Source: Candidatus Poseidoniia archaeon (GTDB taxonomy: Archaea; Thermoplasmatota; Poseidoniia; MGIII; CG-Epi1). Taken from it: a DNA stretch of 7,467 nucleotides. Made by a program: the position numbers and the translations under genes. The stretch covers positions 1 through 7,467 of the forward strand of contig JAKURS010000050.1 in assembly GCA_022449705.1 (NCBI GenBank). The letters are read 5' to 3'. The notes beneath the pieces are model-generated. The model ran no database searches. It was not told the DNA's origin and saw nothing but the letters and a program-made list of their open reading frames with translations. Below, piece after piece: positions 5,698 to 7,467 of this stretch (within the stretch, counting starts at the first letter, position 1; every line of letters begins with the position of its first letter).

Positions 5698-6420
5698 GTG
5701 CTCGGCGACCTGTTGCGGTGGGACTCCGCGTGGGAGCTCTACTTCCACTTCCTGATTTTCGTTCCGATTGTCCTGCGACTGGGCGTGCTGGGCGGGCCGG
5801 CGCTGACCGCCATCAGGCTCCATGGCCACCACCTCAAGTGGCTCTTCGAACGGCTGCAGGAAATCCCGCGCGGCTACACCATTGCGGTCAAGTTCACCAT
5901 CGGGCTGCTGGTGCCGACGACGATTGCGCTGCTGCGCTTCTTCGTCCCGAGCCCCGATGACGCCGGCCTCGTCACGCTGGCGGGCGTGACGCTGCACGTC
6001 CCGGCCTGGAGCGAAATATCGACATGGCACTACATCGCCATCGTCGTCTTCTTCATCGCACACACCTACCTCGACTTCCGGCGGGTATGGGACACGCGCG
6101 CGCTGGCGGTGCGCATCATCAGCATCGACATCAGCCGCTACCGGCCGATGGTCGACCGCATGCTCTCGATGGGCGACTGGCTGCACGGCTCGGCCGAGCG
6201 CGGCGTGCAGGCACAGCCACACGAGCGCGTGGCGCGCTTTGTCGGCTTCCTTGCCACGCGCGTGATTGACACGACCAACACGGTCGTCGACAAGGTGATG
6301 GAGAAGCCCGACGCGTATGCGCGGCGCTGGATGCTGGTCAACGTCGGCATCGGTCTTGCGTTCCACCTGCTGCCGATGCTGTTCCTGTTCCTACTGGTCG
6401 TGACGCAGGAAATAGCATAA
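5698..6420 (+). CDS. Conserved four-helix membrane protein of unknown function, right copy
   Basis: Paralogue of the left membrane protein, about 85% identical by hand alignment (roughly 35 differences over 239 residues) and without gaps after the GTG start. The open frame extends upstream to an ATG at 5428, with further possible starts at ATG 5641 and GTG 5662. The extra residues have no match in the left copy, and their DNA carries the Rnp4 remnant on the other strand. The GTG at 5698 is preferred because it follows a TATA-like box by 24 bases, as in the left copy. Hydrophobic segments fall at about 13-32, 61-83, 110-126 and 213-235. The loop SIDISRYRPMVDRMLSMGDW is identical in both copies. 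The C-terminus is one residue longer (TQEIA against TQGY). The peptidase gene starts 29 bases downstream. The function is unknown. Confidence 0.75.
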   Translation: MLGDLLRWDSAWELYFHFLIFVPIVLRLGVLGGPALTAIRLHGHHLKWLFERLQEIPRGYTIAVKFTIGLLVPTTIALLRFFVPSPDDAGLVTLAGVTLHVPAWSEISTWHYIAIVVFFIAHTYLDFRRVWDTRALAVRIISIDISRYRPMVDRMLSMGDWLHGSAERGVQAQPHERVARFVGFLATRVIDTTNTVVDKVMEKPDAYARRWMLVNVGIGLAFHLLPMLFLFLLVVTQEIA

Positions 6421-6449
6421 GTGGCGCGAACCGTGCGCGACGACGCGAC

Positions 6450-7467
6450 ATGAACTCCAAGGGCAACCCGGCAGCGCCACGCTTCACCCCCGCACTGGCG
6501 CTGCTGCTGCTGCTCCCGGCGTTCGCCGGCTGCCTCGACAGCGGCAATACGGCGCAGCCGTCGCTCGCCGCGTCGGTCAGCATGGCACCGGGCGAACTGG
6601 TCGGCGGCACCTTCCAGCCGGTCGAGTTCACCGCGCGCCAGCCGCTGAGCCTGCTGGTGCCCTACCCGGTCCGCGACTCCATCACGGGGCTGGTGCAGAA
6701 CGGCACCGTGCTCGACTTCGCGCGGGTGTGGGACTCACGGCAGGTGATGCTGCTGGCGCCGCCCGGCCACGATACCGTGACGTTCCTCGTCGCTGAACAG
6801 GGGCGCGACGCGTGGCCACTACGCGCGACCAACGAGAGCTGGCGCGAGTGGATTGATCGCGGCGGCCCCGCCCAGGGCATGGACGACGGCATCGGCGCGC
6901 TGCGCGTCGCGAGCGACGGCGAGCTGCCGGCGCTGGCGCCCGCCCGGCTCTCTGCGGCGGGGGTCGAGAGCGTGCAGTTCCCGGTCGTGCGGCCGCCCCG
7001 TGACGGCGTCAGCCCACAGCAGGGGGGCGGCCACAGCACTGGCCTCATCGACGGCTACTCCATCTACGAATGGCTCGAAGTCGTGACCGACGAGCAGAAT
7101 GGCTACAACGAGCGCTGGGGGCCGCTGGTCCCTCACGACCCGGTCTACGAGCGGGCGCTGGAATTCCTCGAGCGCGAGTTCGACGCGCTGGGGCTTGACG
7201 GACAAATCCACCATTACGAATTCTCAAGCTCGCCCTACGCCGCCAACGTCTGCGGCTACCGCACCGGCTTAGTCTACCCGAATGAGTGGGTCGTGCTGGG
7301 CGCGCACCTCGATGTCGCCGAGCCGGGCAGCCCGCCGGGCGGCGGGACGCACATCGGCGCGCACGACAACACGGCCGGGGTCGCAATGGCACTTGCGGCG
7401 GCCGGCGCGCTGGCGCAGTTCGACAGCCGGCGCACGCTCGCCGTTTGTTTCTGGTCAAACGAAGAGA
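6450..7467 (+). CDS. Secreted M28-family zinc aminopeptidase lipoprotein, right copy, cut by window end
   Basis: From the ATG at 6450 the frame is open for 339 codons and runs off the window. It is a paralogue of the left peptidase, with about 48 differences over the 312 residues after the lipobox cysteine (roughly 85% identity). The signal peptide is conserved: a Leu-rich core and AFAGC with the lipidated cysteine at C28. The visible zinc-site residues are H286 (GAHLD), D306 (GAHDNTAG), and E338 and E339 (WSNEE, the last residues in the window). The Asp and His ligands further on are not visible. The gene follows its membrane-protein partner by 29 bases with no Shine-Dalgarno sequence, and the junction is conserved with the left copy. 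It should be a cell-surface exopeptidase like its twin. There is no frameshift or internal stop in the visible part. Confidence 0.87.
   Translation, partial: MNSKGNPAAPRFTPALALLLLLPAFAGCLDSGNTAQPSLAASVSMAPGELVGGTFQPVEFTARQPLSLLVPYPVRDSITGLVQNGTVLDFARVWDSRQVMLLAPPGHDTVTFLVAEQGRDAWPLRATNESWREWIDRGGPAQGMDDGIGALRVASDGELPALAPARLSAAGVESVQFPVVRPPRDGVSPQQGGGHSTGLIDGYSIYEWLEVVTDEQNGYNERWGPLVPHDPVYERALEFLEREFDALGLDGQIHHYEFSSSPYAANVCGYRTGLVYPNEWVVLGAHLDVAEPGSPPGGGTHIGAHDNTAGVAMALAAAGALAQFDSRRTLAVCFWSNEE

Larger units (their letters stand above)
5669..7467 (+). repeat. Right arm of the large inverted duplication, continuing past the window end
   Basis: This plus-strand stretch mirrors the left arm. DNA similarity becomes clear at the TATA-like element and the following AATCACC, then continues through the membrane-protein gene, the junction and the peptidase gene. 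The junction is also conserved outside coding sequence: the 13 bases GCGCGAACCGTGC occur at 6424-6436 and, inverted, at 4555-4567. The arms are separated by about 346 bases. Confidence 0.85.

Noticed and set aside
2952..7467. Inverted arms as an insertion sequence or composite transposon
   Set aside because: The arms are full host-type genes. There is no transposase, short terminal inverted repeat or target duplication in the window.

Overview
The window looks like chromosomal DNA from a GC-rich marine euryarchaeon, possibly a Marine Group II/III (Thermoplasmata-related) lineage. That placement is inference. It rests on an archaeal-type P-loop kinase (UPF0200), a remnant of an archaeal RNase P protein gene, AT-rich TATA-like elements 23-24 bases upstream of start codons with essentially no Shine-Dalgarno sequences (leaderless style), and a lipobox-type secreted peptidase. 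No rRNA, tRNA, transposase or CRISPR array was seen.

Layout. Positions 1-627 hold the 3' part of an ATP-grasp ligase gene of clearly lower GC (about 50% by hand sampling) and different codon use, probably acquired. At about 628 the sequence changes to roughly 65% GC. A promoter at 653-669 serves a two-gene operon: a B12-dependent acyl-CoA mutase large subunit (689-2404) and a UPF0200 / dephospho-CoA-kinase-like P-loop protein (2404-2955). The mutase carries Phe and Gln at the two positions that separate isobutyryl-CoA mutase from methylmalonyl-CoA mutase.

From 2952 to the window end lies a large head-to-head inverted duplication. Each arm encodes a four-helix membrane protein of unknown function followed, after 29-34 bases, by a secreted M28-type zinc peptidase lipoprotein. 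The left arm is transcribed leftward (membrane protein 4576-5295, peptidase 2952-4541). The right arm is transcribed rightward (membrane protein 5698-6420, peptidase 6450 to beyond the end). The copies are about 85% identical at protein level by hand alignment, and in the stretch I compared codon by codon nearly all changes are synonymous, so both copies appear to be maintained.

The spacer between the arms (about 5323-5669) contains an AT-rich segment with a 15-base palindrome and, on the minus strand, a decayed gene for the RNase P protein Rpp21/Rnp4. Its N-terminal helix is clear, but the frame is then broken and the zinc-binding cysteines are absent. One TATA-like element at 5670-5678 is placed to serve both this remnant (leftward) and the right-arm membrane protein (rightward).

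Functionally, the mutase operon belongs to acyl-CoA and B12 metabolism. The duplicated module is a cell-surface peptidase with a dedicated membrane partner, plausibly for using external protein or peptides.
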